Origin: UBA877 sp034436335 | GTDB lineage: Bacteria > Chloroflexota > Anaerolineae > Anaerolineales > Villigracilaceae | Reading direction: 5' to 3' | Assembly (NCBI GenBank): GCA_034436335.1 | Contig: DAOTVO010000003.1 | Location: 18,547 to 82,546, forward strand | DNA: 64,000 nucleotides | Shown here: positions 8,080 through 15,049 of the stretch, one piece after another | Layout: the number at the start of each line of letters is the position of its first letter | Numbering within the stretch: the first letter of the stretch is position 1 | The notes under the pieces: model-generated | Seen by the model: only the letters and a program-made list of their open reading frames with translations | Databases searched by the model: none | Told to the model about the DNA's origin: nothing | Made by a program: the position numbers and the translations under genes

Positions 8080-9144
8080 TTAGTCATCTTCGTTCATCAA
8101 ACGACGAGCAATCAAGCGGTCCACCTTGCCCATCGGGTAAGCGATCAGCGCAGGGATGTCCACCCAGGCAATTGCCTCGGGCTGAAGCGCACGCGGCTCG
8201 ACGCCGTTTAACGTGCACAAAAAGGCGTGCAGGGTGATACGGAAGTGGGTATAGGCATGGCGATAGACGCCAAAAGGCGCGCCGACCTGAATTTCGGCGC
8301 CGAGTTCTTCGCCGATTTCGCGGCGCAACGCCTCAGGCAGGCTTTCGCCCGGCTCGACCTTGCCGCCGGGGAATTCCCACAGGCCGCCGAGCAGGCCGCC
8401 CGCCGGACGTTTCGCCAGCAAAACGCGCCCCTCGCGGCGGATGACAGCCGCGGCGACGGTGTAGTGCGGCATCTCCTTTTTAGGCGTCTGCACCGGTCGG
8501 GCTTCCTGAAGGCCGCCGGCGCGCGCCTGGCAGAGTTCGCTCAACGGGCAGAGCAAACAGCGGGGAGCGCGCGGCAGGCAGATGGTCGCGCCGAGGTCCA
8601 TGAGCGCCTGGTTGTAATCGCCAGCGCGGCCCGAGGGGAGGTGCGCCTCGGCCAGCGCCCAGAGTCGTTTTTCCCCGGCCGGGGAATCGGCGGGTTCTTC
8701 CACATCGAAGAGACGGGCGAAGACGCGCTTGAGGTTGCCGTCCAACGTGGCCGCATCCACGCCAAAGGCAATGGAGGCGATGGCGGCGGCGGTATAGCGC
8801 CCGATGCCCGGCAGACGGCGCAGGGAGGCTGGCTCGCGCGGAAGTTGTCCACCGTATTCGGCGGCGACGATGCGGGCGGCTTTGTGCAGGTTACGGGCGC
8901 GGCTGTAGTAGCCCAGCCCCTCCCACAGGGCAAGGACTTCTTGTTCAGAAGCCGCGGCCAGGTGGGCGACGGTCGGGAAACGCTTCATCCAGCGCTCGAA
9001 GTAGGGGATGACCGTTTCCACGCGCGTTTGCTGGAGCATGATTTCAGAAACCCAGACGGCGTACGCCTCGGGATGGCCGCGCCAGGGAAGTTGGCGGGCG
9101 TGACGGGCATACCAGTCGAGCAGTTTTTGGGCGAGGGAGTTCAC
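8080..9144 (-). CDS. mutY: A/G-specific adenine DNA glycosylase
   Basis: Removes adenine mispaired with 8-oxoguanine. The 354-residue protein has the helix-hairpin-helix LPGIGRYTAAAIAS (111-124), catalytic Glu34 (SEIMLQQT) and Asp135 (LDGNLKR). The [4Fe-4S] cluster ligands are C189, C196, C199 and C205. A C-terminal NUDIX-like domain (about 225-345) with the partial Nudix box GGKVEPGESLPEALRREIGEE recognises 8-oxoG. It lies just after the 100-residue conserved gene. Confidence 0.95.
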   Translation of the reverse strand: MNSLAQKLLDWYARHARQLPWRGHPEAYAVWVSEIMLQQTRVETVIPYFERWMKRFPTVAHLAAASEQEVLALWEGLGYYSRARNLHKAARIVAAEYGGQLPREPASLRRLPGIGRYTAAAIASIAFGVDAATLDGNLKRVFARLFDVEEPADSPAGEKRLWALAEAHLPSGRAGDYNQALMDLGATICLPRAPRCLLCPLSELCQARAGGLQEARPVQTPKKEMPHYTVAAAVIRREGRVLLAKRPAGGLLGGLWEFPGGKVEPGESLPEALRREIGEELGAEIQVGAPFGVYRHAYTHFRITLHAFLCTLNGVEPRALQPEAIAWVDIPALIAYPMGKVDRLIARRLMNEDD

Positions 9145-9162
9145 GGGCGCGCCCCGGAAAAA

Positions 9163-9465
9163 TCAGAACTGAAAGCCGCCGCGGGCCGGGACGATTTTAC
9201 AGCGGTAATTACGCACAAAGGCGAAGAGTTTGTCCTGCAACTCGCGCCAACCCTGCGAGTCCAGGAAACGGCGGGCATGTTCGAGGCTGGAAGCGAGGAC
9301 GCCGACCTGAATCTGAGGGTAATTGCCGTAAATAGTAGCCCAGGCTTCAGCGGGCTGTAAGCCCATGCGCCGAAGGCCGGGCACAAATTCGGTCAGGATG
9401 AACTCGAAGTAATCCTGTTCATGTTCCGGTTCGATGTCCCAGGTCATCATCAGTTTGACAGTCAT
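9163..9465 (-). CDS. Conserved hypothetical protein (100 aa)
   Basis: I do not recognise the family. It is a soluble, aromatic-rich protein (MMTWDIEPEHEQDYFEFILTEF near the start) whose fold could be a ferredoxin-like alpha/beta barrel of the antibiotic-monooxygenase/NIPSNAP kind, judged from pattern only. It sits 9 bp after the metallo-hydrolase and 18 bp before mutY on the same strand, so probably shares a transcript. The coding frame is open to a clear ATG at 9465, and codon use matches the neighbours. Confidence 0.75.
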   Translation of the reverse strand: MTVKLMMTWDIEPEHEQDYFEFILTEFVPGLRRMGLQPAEAWATIYGNYPQIQVGVLASSLEHARRFLDSQGWRELQDKLFAFVRNYRCKIVPARGGFQF

Positions 9466-9474
9466 GGCTGTTGG

Positions 9475-10122
9475 CTACTCTTTCTGATAATTCAGCACGA
9501 TGACTTTGGTCTCCTCCGGCAGGGAGGATTTGGTGACTTTAAGCGTAGGGAGCGTCTCGGCTTCGTGGAGGCCCATTTCTTTCAGGAATTTGTCGAGCCG
9601 GTCGAGCGGAGTTTTGACCGCTGGGGTGTGATAGTGCATGGGAATCACGATGTTCGGTTCGAGCAGGCTGACGACTTCGGCGGCTTTGGCGGCGTTCAAC
9701 CCCTCCCCGCCGCCGACCGGGACAAGGGCGAGATGCACCGTGCCGAGGGCTTCAATTTCGGCTTGCGTGGGGACGGTGCGTAGATCGCCGAGGTGGGCGA
9801 CACTAATGCCGTTGTAATCGAAAACATAGAGGGTATTGCGGGGTTTGTCGGCGGCCTTCTTGTTGTGACCGTCAGTCTGGACGCCGGTGATGAAGACGCC
9901 GCCAATCTCGAATTCTCCGGGGCCGTCAATGACATGGCTGGCACCTTTGATGGCACTGATGTAATTGTGACCGGGCGCGTCGTGGCTGACAGTGACGATA
10001 TCGGCGCGCAGTTTCAACGGTTCATAGCCGATGACTTCGCTGTCGAAGGGGTCGGTGACGACAGTGGCAAGTCCGCGCTCAACGAGACGGAAGCAGGAAT
10101 GTCCATACCAGGTAATTTCCAT
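9475..10122 (-). CDS. Metallo-beta-lactamase-fold hydrolase (UlaG/UPF0173-like)
   Basis: A 215-residue MBL-fold protein. GHSCF near residue 8 and VSHDAPGHNY near 46-55 are the first metal-binding blocks; GEFEIGG, HLGDL and a late MHYHT complete the usual pattern. It resembles the YtkL/UlaG group rather than classical HxHxDH lactamases, because the HxHxDH block is replaced by SHDAPGHN. Substrate unknown. Its own promoter is likely: TATAAT (complement of 10143-10148) and GGAGG precede the start. Confidence 0.87.
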   Translation of the reverse strand: MEITWYGHSCFRLVERGLATVVTDPFDSEVIGYEPLKLRADIVTVSHDAPGHNYISAIKGASHVIDGPGEFEIGGVFITGVQTDGHNKKAADKPRNTLYVFDYNGISVAHLGDLRTVPTQAEIEALGTVHLALVPVGGGEGLNAAKAAEVVSLLEPNIVIPMHYHTPAVKTPLDRLDKFLKEMGLHEAETLPTLKVTKSSLPEETKVIVLNYQKE

Positions 10123-10170
10123 GAAGAAACCTCCAGGGCGTTATTATACCTGCCGCAGGTGGGTTGTGGG

Positions 10171-10599
10171 TCAGGGAGTGTAGTCTTTTTGGCAGATTTC
10201 GATGTTGGCGGCCTGGAGGAAGGCGACGGCGTTCTCGTCTATGCGGTAGCCGATGTGATAGACCAGGCGGACAATGCCAGCGTTGACGAGCGCCTTGGCG
10301 CAGTTGATGCACGGGAAGTGGGTGACGTAGCAGGTCGCGCCCTTGGTCGAGACGCCGTGCAGGGCGGCCTGGATAATGGCGTTCATCTCCGCATGGATGG
10401 TGCGGACGCAATGGCCATCCACCATCAGGTGACCGACGTCGTCGCAGTGCGGCTGGCCGACCGGTGATCCGTTGAATCCGGTGGTCAGGATGCGCTTGTC
10501 GCGCACCAGCACACAGCCCACATGGGCGCGATCGCAGGTGGAGCGCTCGGAGACGGCATAGGCGATTTTGATGAAATACGTATCCCAGTCAGGACGCAT
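10171..10599 (-). CDS. Deoxycytidylate (dCMP) deaminase family protein
   Basis: Zinc-dependent deaminase of 142 residues, ComEB/dCMP deaminase type. Zinc ligands H69-A-E71 (HAEMNAI) and C97/C100 (PCINC) are present, with E71 as the proton shuttle. GFNGSP near 42-46 and the zinc-associated HC pairs around 51 and 63 match dCMP deaminases. The product dUMP would feed thymidylate synthesis. TATAAT (complement of 10632-10637) and GGAGG lie upstream, so it is probably its own unit. Confidence 0.9.
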   Translation of the reverse strand: MRPDWDTYFIKIAYAVSERSTCDRAHVGCVLVRDKRILTTGFNGSPVGQPHCDDVGHLMVDGHCVRTIHAEMNAIIQAALHGVSTKGATCYVTHFPCINCAKALVNAGIVRLVYHIGYRIDENAVAFLQAANIEICQKDYTP

Positions 10600-10665
10600 A
10601 GGGCCTCCAGGATGGCTTTCAGAATGCGGCGATTATATCGCGAGAAGGCAAAGGCACAACAAAAC

Positions 10666-10691
10666 AGGGCGGGTTTTCAACCCGCCCTGAG
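10666..10691. terminator. Hairpin terminator after gcvPB
   Basis: Arms AGGGCGGGTT (10666-10675) and AACCCGCCCT (10679-10688) with a 3-base loop, placed just downstream of the gcvPB stop on the minus strand and upstream of the dCMP deaminase promoter. An A-rich stretch on the far side gives U residues in the minus-strand transcript. Confidence 0.72.
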
Positions 10692-10710
10692 ATGACTATG
10701 CAAAGCCGCC

Positions 10711-12189
10711 CTACTCCGGCACCCAGCAGCACAGCACCAGGTCGCGGGCGGCTTTGACCTCGTCCATGCGGCCAAAGGGAGTCTTGTGCGGGGCGCTCTT
10801 GAGCAGTTCGGGCTGGGTCTTGGCTTCTTCGGCGATCTGGATGAGCGCCTCGGCGAAGGCATCCAGGGTCTGCTTGTTTTCGGTCTCGGTCGGCTCGATC
10901 ATCAGCGCCTCGTGGACGATGAGCGGGAAGTAGTTGGTCGGCGGGTGGAAGTCGTAGTCCATCAGGCGCTTGGCGATGTCGAGGGCGCGCACGTCCGAGC
11001 CTTCGACCTTGCCCTCGGCGACGAATTCGTGCATGCAGATTCGGTCGTAGGGGATGGGGTACACGCCGCGCAGGCGCGCCAGCAGGTAGTTGGCGTTCAG
11101 GACGGCGTTCTCGGCCACCGTCCGCAGGCCGTCCGGGCCGTGCATGGCGATGTAGGTGAAGGCGCGCACGAGCATCCCAAAGTGACCGTGGAAGGCTTTG
11201 ACGCGGCCAATCGTCTGCTTCGGCTCGATGAAGCCGTAGAGCGGAGGCGTCTCGCCGTCGCCTTCTTCGAGGACGCCGACAAGCGGGCTGGGGAGGAACT
11301 CGGCCAGGTGCGCCGCCGCGCCCACCGGACCCGAGCCCGGGCCGCCGCCGCCGTGTGGGGTGGAGAAGGTCTTGTGCAGGTTGAAGTGCATCACGTCGAA
11401 GCCCAGGTCGCCGGGGCGGACGATGCCCAGCAGGGCGTTCAGGTTGGCGCCATCGCCATAGACCAGCCCGCCGCAGTCGTGGACGATGCGGATGACTTCC
11501 TCGATGTGTTCATCAAACAGGCCGAGGGTGTTGGGGTTGGTCAGCATCAGCCCGACGACGGTCTCATCGCAAGCGGCTTTGAGGGCCTCCAGGTCCACGT
11601 TGCCGCGGCGGTCGGAGGGGATTTGCATCACGGTCATGCCGCTCATGGCCGAGGAGGCCGGGTTGGTGCCGTGCGCCGAATCGGGGATGAGCATCTTGAC
11701 GCGTTTGGCGTCGCCGCGAGCGCGGTGGTAGGCGCGCATCATCAGCACGCCGGTCAACTCGCCGTGCGCTCCCGCCGCCGGCTGCAGGGAGACGGCCGCC
11801 AGACCGGAGATTTCCTTCAGCCATTCCTGGAGGGTGTACATCAGGACGAGGTTGCCCTGCACGGTCTCAACCGGCTGGAGCGGATGGGTGAAAGCGAAGC
11901 CGGGCAGGCGCGCCATATCTTCGTTGATTTTCGGGTTGTACTTCATTGTGCAGGAGCCGAGCGGGTAGAAGCCGCCGTCCACGCTGTAGTTGAAGCGCGA
12001 GAGGTGCATGTAGTGGCGGATAACGTCCACTTCGGCCAGTTCGGGGAGGGGCAGATCGGCGCGGAGCAGGGACTCGGGCAACGGGGCGCGCGGCACGTCC
12101 GGGTCCGGGAAGGGGACGCCGGCGCGGCCGGGGGAGGAGAGTTCGTAGAGGGTCGGTTCGACCACTTTCGGAGTCAGTTCGTCAGTCAT
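10711..12189 (-). CDS. gcvPB: Glycine dehydrogenase (decarboxylating) subunit 2
   Basis: PLP-containing half of the P-protein of the glycine cleavage system (492 residues). The PLP lysine is K273 in NLHKTFSTPHGGGGPG, and SAHGTNPASS near 171-180 is a family motif. With subunit 1 it decarboxylates glycine and passes aminomethyl to lipoyl GcvH. It overlaps gcvPA by 8 bases. It is the last gene of the riboswitch-controlled operon. Confidence 0.96.
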   Translation of the reverse strand: MTDELTPKVVEPTLYELSSPGRAGVPFPDPDVPRAPLPESLLRADLPLPELAEVDVIRHYMHLSRFNYSVDGGFYPLGSCTMKYNPKINEDMARLPGFAFTHPLQPVETVQGNLVLMYTLQEWLKEISGLAAVSLQPAAGAHGELTGVLMMRAYHRARGDAKRVKMLIPDSAHGTNPASSAMSGMTVMQIPSDRRGNVDLEALKAACDETVVGLMLTNPNTLGLFDEHIEEVIRIVHDCGGLVYGDGANLNALLGIVRPGDLGFDVMHFNLHKTFSTPHGGGGPGSGPVGAAAHLAEFLPSPLVGVLEEGDGETPPLYGFIEPKQTIGRVKAFHGHFGMLVRAFTYIAMHGPDGLRTVAENAVLNANYLLARLRGVYPIPYDRICMHEFVAEGKVEGSDVRALDIAKRLMDYDFHPPTNYFPLIVHEALMIEPTETENKQTLDAFAEALIQIAEEAKTQPELLKSAPHKTPFGRMDEVKAARDLVLCCWVPE

Positions 12190-13540
12190 GGCTCACCTCC
12201 GAGAGAACCTCAACCAGGGCGTCAATTTCTTCTTTGGTGTTCATCTCGGTGACGGCGATCAGCAGGTGGTCTTTGAGCGCCGGGTAATCCTGACCGAGGT
12301 CGTAGCCGCCGAGGATGCCGTGCTCGAGCAGGTGGGCGTTGATTTCGTCCACCGGGCGCGGGCAGCAGATGGCGAACTCGTGGAAGAAGGGCGTGTCGAA
12401 GCAGTAGGTGAAGCCGGGGATTTTGGTGATTTGTTCGGCGGCGTAGTGCGCTTTGTGGTAGCAGAGTTCGGCCACCTGACGCAGGCCGCGCTTGCCGAGC
12501 AGCGAGAGATAGACCGCCGAGGCGAGCGCCATCAGGCCTTGGTTGGAGCAGATGTTGGAGGTGGCGCGCTCGCGCTTGATGTGCTGTTCGCGGGCGGTGA
12601 GGGTCAGGACGTAGGCGCGCTGGCCGCGGTCGTCCACCGTCTCGCCGACCAGGCGGCCGGCCATCTTGTGGACGTATTGCTTGCGGGTGGTGAAGAAGCC
12701 CAGGTACGGCCCGCCGAAGGAGAGCGGGATGCCGAGCGGCTGGCCTTCGCCGACGACGATGTCGGCGCCCATCTCGCCGGGGGACTTGAGCAGGCCGAGG
12801 GCAATCGGGTTGGCGGCCACGCAGACCAGCGCGCCTTTGGCATGGGCGGCCTCGATGAGAGCGGTGTAGTCGTAGATGCGGCCGAAGAAATCGGGGTATT
12901 GGACGATGACCAGGGCGGTGTTCTCGTCAATCAGCGGCTCGAGGTGGGCGGCGGTGACCTCGTCGCTGGTGACCGTCTCCGGGGCGTCGCCCGCCAGGGT
13001 CAGCCCCATGCCCTGGACGTAGGTGCGCAGGGTGGCGCGGTATTGCGGGTGGACGGCCGGGCTGATGACGACCTTCGTCCGCTTGCCGCGGAACTGGGCG
13101 TAGGCCAGGTTGACCGATTCGGCCACCGCCGTCGCCCCGTCGTAGTGCGAGGCGTTGGAGACCTCCATGCCGGTCAGGGCGCAGAGCAGCGACTGATACT
13201 CGAAGATGGCCTGCAGCGTGCCCTGGGAAATTTCCGGCTGGTAGGGGGTGTAGGCGGTGTAGAACTCGCCGCGCCGCAGGATGTGGTCCACGGCGGCGGG
13301 GATGTAGTGATGGTACGCCCCCGCGCCGAGGAAGGAGACCAGGTCGCGCACGGTCTCGTTGGCGGCGGCCAGTTCGCCGAGTTCGGCGGCGGCCTCCATC
13401 TCGGTGAGCGCGGGGGGCAGATCAAGCGAGGGAAAGCGGTGCCGCGCCGGAACGTCCTGGAAGAGGTCTTCCACTTTCTGGACGCCGATGGTCTGGAGCA
13501 TCACCTCCCGCTCGCTGGGGGTGAGGGGGGTGTAGGTCAT
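12182..13540 (-). CDS. gcvPA: Glycine dehydrogenase (decarboxylating) subunit 1
   Basis: 452-residue partner subunit of the two-gene P-protein. It begins MTYTPLTPSEREVMLQTIG and contains the conserved FLGAGAYHHYIPAAVDHIL and PYQPEISQGTLQ segments (about 70-105). It is catalytically dependent on GcvPB. An imperfect heptamer-repeat hairpin fills the 102-bp space to gcvH. Confidence 0.96.
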   Translation of the reverse strand: MTYTPLTPSEREVMLQTIGVQKVEDLFQDVPARHRFPSLDLPPALTEMEAAAELGELAAANETVRDLVSFLGAGAYHHYIPAAVDHILRRGEFYTAYTPYQPEISQGTLQAIFEYQSLLCALTGMEVSNASHYDGATAVAESVNLAYAQFRGKRTKVVISPAVHPQYRATLRTYVQGMGLTLAGDAPETVTSDEVTAAHLEPLIDENTALVIVQYPDFFGRIYDYTALIEAAHAKGALVCVAANPIALGLLKSPGEMGADIVVGEGQPLGIPLSFGGPYLGFFTTRKQYVHKMAGRLVGETVDDRGQRAYVLTLTAREQHIKRERATSNICSNQGLMALASAVYLSLLGKRGLRQVAELCYHKAHYAAEQITKIPGFTYCFDTPFFHEFAICCPRPVDEINAHLLEHGILGGYDLGQDYPALKDHLLIAVTEMNTKEEIDALVEVLSEVSHD

Positions 13541-13554
13541 GGAACCTCCGAAAT

Positions 13555-13643
13555 CAGTGTTCAGTGTTCAGTGTTCAGTGTTCAGTGGTCAGTGGTCGGT
13601 ATTCGGGGGTGAACACCGAACATGGATTGACTGAACACTGAAC
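13555..13643. repeat. Heptamer repeat with inverted copy between gcvH and gcvPA
   Basis: At 13555-13600 the heptamer AGTGTTC repeats about four times, then decays to AGTGGTC. An inverted copy ACTGAACACTGAAC lies at 13630-13643, touching the gcvH stop codon, so the spacer can fold into a long hairpin in the polycistronic mRNA. It may lower expression of the downstream P-protein genes or be neutral filler. Confidence 0.7.
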
Positions 13644-14020
13644 TAGTGGGCGCGCTCTTCGCAATATTTTTCGTAGGCTGCGGCGTCCATCAGGCCGGAG
13701 GGGTCGCCGCCTTCGATTTGGACGAGCCAGCCAGCGCCGTAGGGGTCGCTGTTGAGGGTTTCGGGGGCGTTGGGCAGGTCGTCGTTGACGGCGACGACTT
13801 TGCCGCTCACCGGGGCGTAGGATTCTGCCGCGGCCTTGACCGATTCCACCGAGGCGATCGGCTTGCCAACTTCAACGGTGTCGCCTGCGCCGACGGTGAT
13901 CTCGACGAAGACGATGTCGGAGAGTTGCGACTGGGCGTAATCGGTCAGCCCGGCCTTGCCGGTGGCGGGATCGAACCATTCATCGGATTTGGTGTATTTG
14001 AGATGGGAAGGAATGTTCAT
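13643..14020 (-). CDS. gcvH: Glycine cleavage system H protein
   Basis: Lipoyl carrier of the glycine cleavage system, 125 residues. The lipoylated lysine is K62 in SVESVKAAAE. Start is supported by AAGGAG upstream of the ATG. It is the first gene of the gcvH-PA-PB unit in this window; gcvT, usually beside it, is absent. Its leader contains three 50-bp repeats and then the nuclease cassette. Confidence 0.96.
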   Translation of the reverse strand: MNIPSHLKYTKSDEWFDPATGKAGLTDYAQSQLSDIVFVEITVGAGDTVEVGKPIASVESVKAAAESYAPVSGKVVAVNDDLPNAPETLNSDPYGAGWLVQIEGGDPSGLMDAAAYEKYCEERAH

Positions 14021-14040
14021 TTTGGGTCTCCTTATCTTTT

Positions 14041-14174
14041 AGTTTTGAACCGCCAAGGCGTTAAGACGCCAAGGCCGGAGTAGAACGCAGAGTTTTGAAC
14101 CGCCAAGACGCAGAGACACCAAGGCTGAGGTAGAACGCAGAGTTTTGAACCGCCAAGGCGCCAAGACGCCAAGG
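14041..14174. repeat. Three tandem ~50-bp repeats (CGCCAAGGCG type)
   Basis: Units begin AGTTTTGAACCGCCAAG at 14041, 14091 and 14141; two are full 50-mers and the third stops at about 14174. The last unit supplies the left inverted repeat of the GxxExxY cassette. Similar short CGCCAAG-type repeats are common intergenic elements in environmental bacteria, from memory. Confidence 0.85.
14148..14163. repeat. Left 16-bp inverted repeat of the GxxExxY cassette
   Basis: AACCGCCAAGGCGCCA is an exact inverted match to 14633-14648 on the other side of the gene. Confidence 0.8.
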
Positions 14175-14195
14175 GTAGGAGGAGTTCGCCAAGAG

Positions 14196-14591
14196 TCATG
14201 AAGATAAAATCACTCGCTTAATCCCTTGTTTAAGGACAGGTACATTGAAGTTAATCAGCAAACCGAGTTGAAAGCCGGTCATTTTCAAGTAGGATAACAT
14301 CTGCGCCTGATGAATGGGCGCCAACATCTCAACCGCTTTCAACTCCACAGGCAGCATTTCCGCTACCAGTAAGTCGAGCCGCCCCTCCCCTACAGGGCGT
14401 CCTCTATATTGCACCGCAATCTTGTATTGGCGTTGAAATGGCAGCGTTTGAAACTCCAATTCAACACACAAGGCCTCTTCATAAACACTCTCCAGATAAC
14501 CGGGGCCAAGAGCGCGATGAACCGCAATCGCCGCGCCGATTACTTTGCGCGCTAATTCATCAAGTTCTGGGCTCGGTTCTCTGAAATTCAT
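14196..14591 (-). CDS. GxxExxY protein, predicted PD-(D/E)XK nuclease
   Basis: A 131-residue member of the GxxExxY family (PDDEXK_3 type). GYLESVY at 31-37 is the naming motif. D73, E83 and K85 (RLDLLVAEMLPVELK) give the D-(E)xK nuclease core, and HQAQMLSYLK at 94-103 is the conserved C-terminal helix. The start at 14591 follows GGGAGA; the longer frame to 14750 would run back through the riboswitch terminator. The gene lies between the glycine riboswitch and gcvH and is bounded by 16-bp inverted repeats, which suggests a mobile cassette. No substrate is known for the family. Confidence 0.88.
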   Translation of the reverse strand: MNFREPSPELDELARKVIGAAIAVHRALGPGYLESVYEEALCVELEFQTLPFQRQYKIAVQYRGRPVGEGRLDLLVAEMLPVELKAVEMLAPIHQAQMLSYLKMTGFQLGLLINFNVPVLKQGIKRVILSS

Positions 14592-14632
14592 AGTTATCTC
14601 CCTTGGGCGTCTCAAAAAATCACTCTGCGCCA

Positions 14633-14648
14633 TGGCGCCTTGGCGGTT
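14633..14648. repeat. Right 16-bp inverted repeat of the GxxExxY cassette
   Basis: TGGCGCCTTGGCGGTT is the exact reverse complement of 14148-14163. It abuts the U-tract of the riboswitch terminator (14651-14661). Confidence 0.8.
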
Positions 14649-14650
14649 AG

Positions 14651-14684
14651 AAAAGAAAAAAGCGCACGATTCGACATCATGCGC
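14651..14684 (-). terminator. Intrinsic terminator of the glycine riboswitch
   Basis: On the minus strand a 9-bp stem (14676-14684 with 14662-14670, one G-U pair) with a 5-base loop is followed by a U-rich tract (complement of 14651-14661). It starts immediately after the closing P1 strand of the second aptamer, the usual place for the expression platform. Confidence 0.85.
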
Positions 14685-14961
14685 CTCTGTAAAAGACCTG
14701 AGAGATTCATTTAGTCTCATAGTCGCGAGTCTCATAGTCATCAGTCTCACAGTCTGTGAGACTCGCGACTATCAGACTATTTGACCAATTGACTAAACTT
14801 GCCCCGTCGGTGTTCCCGATTGGGAAACTTTCCAGAGGAATGCGGCCCAGGGTCCTTTTGCCTGAGAGTTTCACCCGCTCTCGCCAGTCTGCGGGCTTGC
14901 CCCTTCGGCGCTCCTTTTCCACTTTGCTTTTTGCTTAGAGAAGGAGTCTCTTCCCTGCTGC
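14684..14961 (-). promoter_or_regulatory. Tandem glycine riboswitch
   Basis: Two glycine aptamers read on the minus strand. Aptamer I: P1 CAGGG/CCCTG (14953-14957 with 14848-14852), P2 CTCCTT/AAGGAG (14941-14946 with 14911-14916), and the conserved CCGAAGGGGCAA and AAACTCTCAGGCAAAAGGAC. Aptamer II: P1 CCTCTG/CAGAGG (14833-14838 with 14684-14689), P2 TTCCC/GGGAA near 14812-14826, CCGACGGGGCAAG, and a diverged CTCTCAGGT. Aptamer II has an unusually long P3 arm with 16-bp perfect strands 14719-14734 and 14757-14772. With the terminator it should switch the gcv operon on when glycine binds. Confidence 0.93.
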
Positions 14962-15049
14962 CGTTCGGTTGTGTGGCGCGTTCATTGTAAGAGGAAGAGA
15001 AGGGAGAGTCAAGTTAAAAAATCTCAGGCGGATAGAAGCCGTCTCTCAC

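Noticed and set aside
10786..13612. Plus-strand open frames of 474-488 codons opposite gcvPB and gcvPA
   Set aside because: They have repetitive Gly/Val/Ala/Asp-rich translations with no domain; the minus-strand genes are unmistakable.
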